Below are positions 63,933 to 64,000 of a DNA stretch of 64,000 nt, piece after piece. The notes beneath the pieces were generated by a model that did no database searches, was not told where the DNA came from, and worked only from the letters and a program-made list of their open reading frames with translations. The stretch is from the NCBI GenBank assembly GCA_028716785.1, contig JAQUPD010000003.1, positions 59,146 through 123,145 of the forward strand, written 5' to 3'. The position numbers and the translations under genes were made by a program. Source of the stretch: Fidelibacterota bacterium. GTDB lineage: Bacteria > Fidelibacterota > Fidelibacteria > Fidelibacterales > Fidelibacteraceae. Each line of letters starts with the position of its first letter. The first letter of the stretch is position 1.

Positions 63933-63998
63933 TTACACATTATCAGATTTCTTCTCCAAGTCTTTAATTTTTTCAGATTTTTCCGGATTATTCAAGTT
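63933..63998 (-). CDS. C-terminal end of a protein encoded by the mobile element (partial)
   Basis: A minus-strand frame runs in from the right edge and stops with TAA at 63933-63935, giving 21 residues of a charged helix ('PEKSEKIKDLEKKSDNV'). Position just inside the repeats fits the last gene of an insertion element. Too short to identify; it may not be a gene. Confidence 0.3.
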   Translation of the reverse strand, partial: NLNNPEKSEKIKDLEKKSDNV

Positions 63999-64000
63999 TT

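Larger units (their letters stand above)
63867..64000 (-). mobile_element. end of an insertion element interrupting the FG-GAP gene (IS21-like)
   Basis: The left boundary is placed tentatively at TGTC (63867), where FG-GAP-like coding ends. Inside come two 20-base direct repeats and then the end of a minus-strand frame. Repeated ~20-base sites beginning TGGTGCATTTT and ending GTGCCC (minus strand) are typical of IS21-family termini, which have several transposase sites. The element continues beyond the window. Confidence 0.5.

Noticed and set aside
1..64000. CRISPR arrays, tRNA and rRNA genes
   Set aside because: I scanned for regular direct repeats with unique spacers and for tRNA T-loop and acceptor patterns and saw none; the only close direct repeats are the two at 63874-63918.

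Overview
The window is AT-rich DNA from a Gram-negative bacterium, most likely a member of the FCB superphylum outside the best-known Bacteroidetes (Marinimicrobia, Calditrichota or KSB1-like; the phylum is inference). The basis is the lipid A-type acyltransferase end at the left edge, two SusC/CarboxypepD-regulatory TonB receptors, a PorV-like barrel, a DUF4835/PorD-like protein, a secreted protein ending in the FCB-type 'YPNPFNPST' sorting tail, many short lipoproteins, and frequent TTG/GTG starts. I see no rRNA, tRNA or CRISPR.

Layout. 1-5.9 kb: acyltransferase tail, methyltransferase, glycerate 2-kinase, a FetAB-type exporter coupled to a TsaC-like enzyme, and a DUF4835 protein. 5.9-6.4 kb: a polypurine tract and a decayed four-helix-bundle (23S rRNA intervening-sequence type) gene. 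6.4-12.6 kb: a cassette of carbamoyltransferase, SxtJ-like membrane protein, a 52-residue DUF5989 protein and two tandem SGNH/TPR proteins, which looks like an envelope glycan-modification unit. 13.1-17.7 kb: a secreted amidase-like lipoprotein and MltF, both wall enzymes. 17.7-27.4 kb: housekeeping and accessory genes (GNAT, esterase-like lipoprotein, Nif3, LepA, a frameshifted cNMP-binding gene, amidohydrolase, CPBP protease, AmmeMemoRadiSam B and A, DUF2520). 27.5-31.8 kb: a TonB receptor and lipoprotein pair closed by a bidirectional terminator.

33.3-42.2 kb is one apparent transcription unit with stop/start overlaps: OPT transporter, adenosine deaminase, then eight unusual genes, seven of them clearly membrane proteins. 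Read by eye, these follow the order and topology of complex I (A, D?, H, unknown, J, truncated L, M, N), but the signature residues are largely lost and no Fe-S, flavin or NADH subunit is present. This is the best candidate here for an undescribed system: a deeply diverged, possibly redox-inactive complex I-like membrane arm. It rests on topology and pattern alignment and needs profile searches.

42.3-51.2 kb: leuS, a gene-poor gap, the purine trio guaB-purA-guaA (minus strand) and a Na/Pi symporter. 51.7-63.2 kb: a six-gene plus-strand run of exported proteins (large secreted protein, OB-fold protein with sorting tail, lipoprotein, TonB receptor, PorV-like barrel, propeller-like lipoprotein) that probably forms one surface assembly. 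63.2-64 kb: a mobile-element scar, with an IS256-family transposase remnant and an FG-GAP surface gene cut off by the end of another element carrying 20-bp direct repeats.
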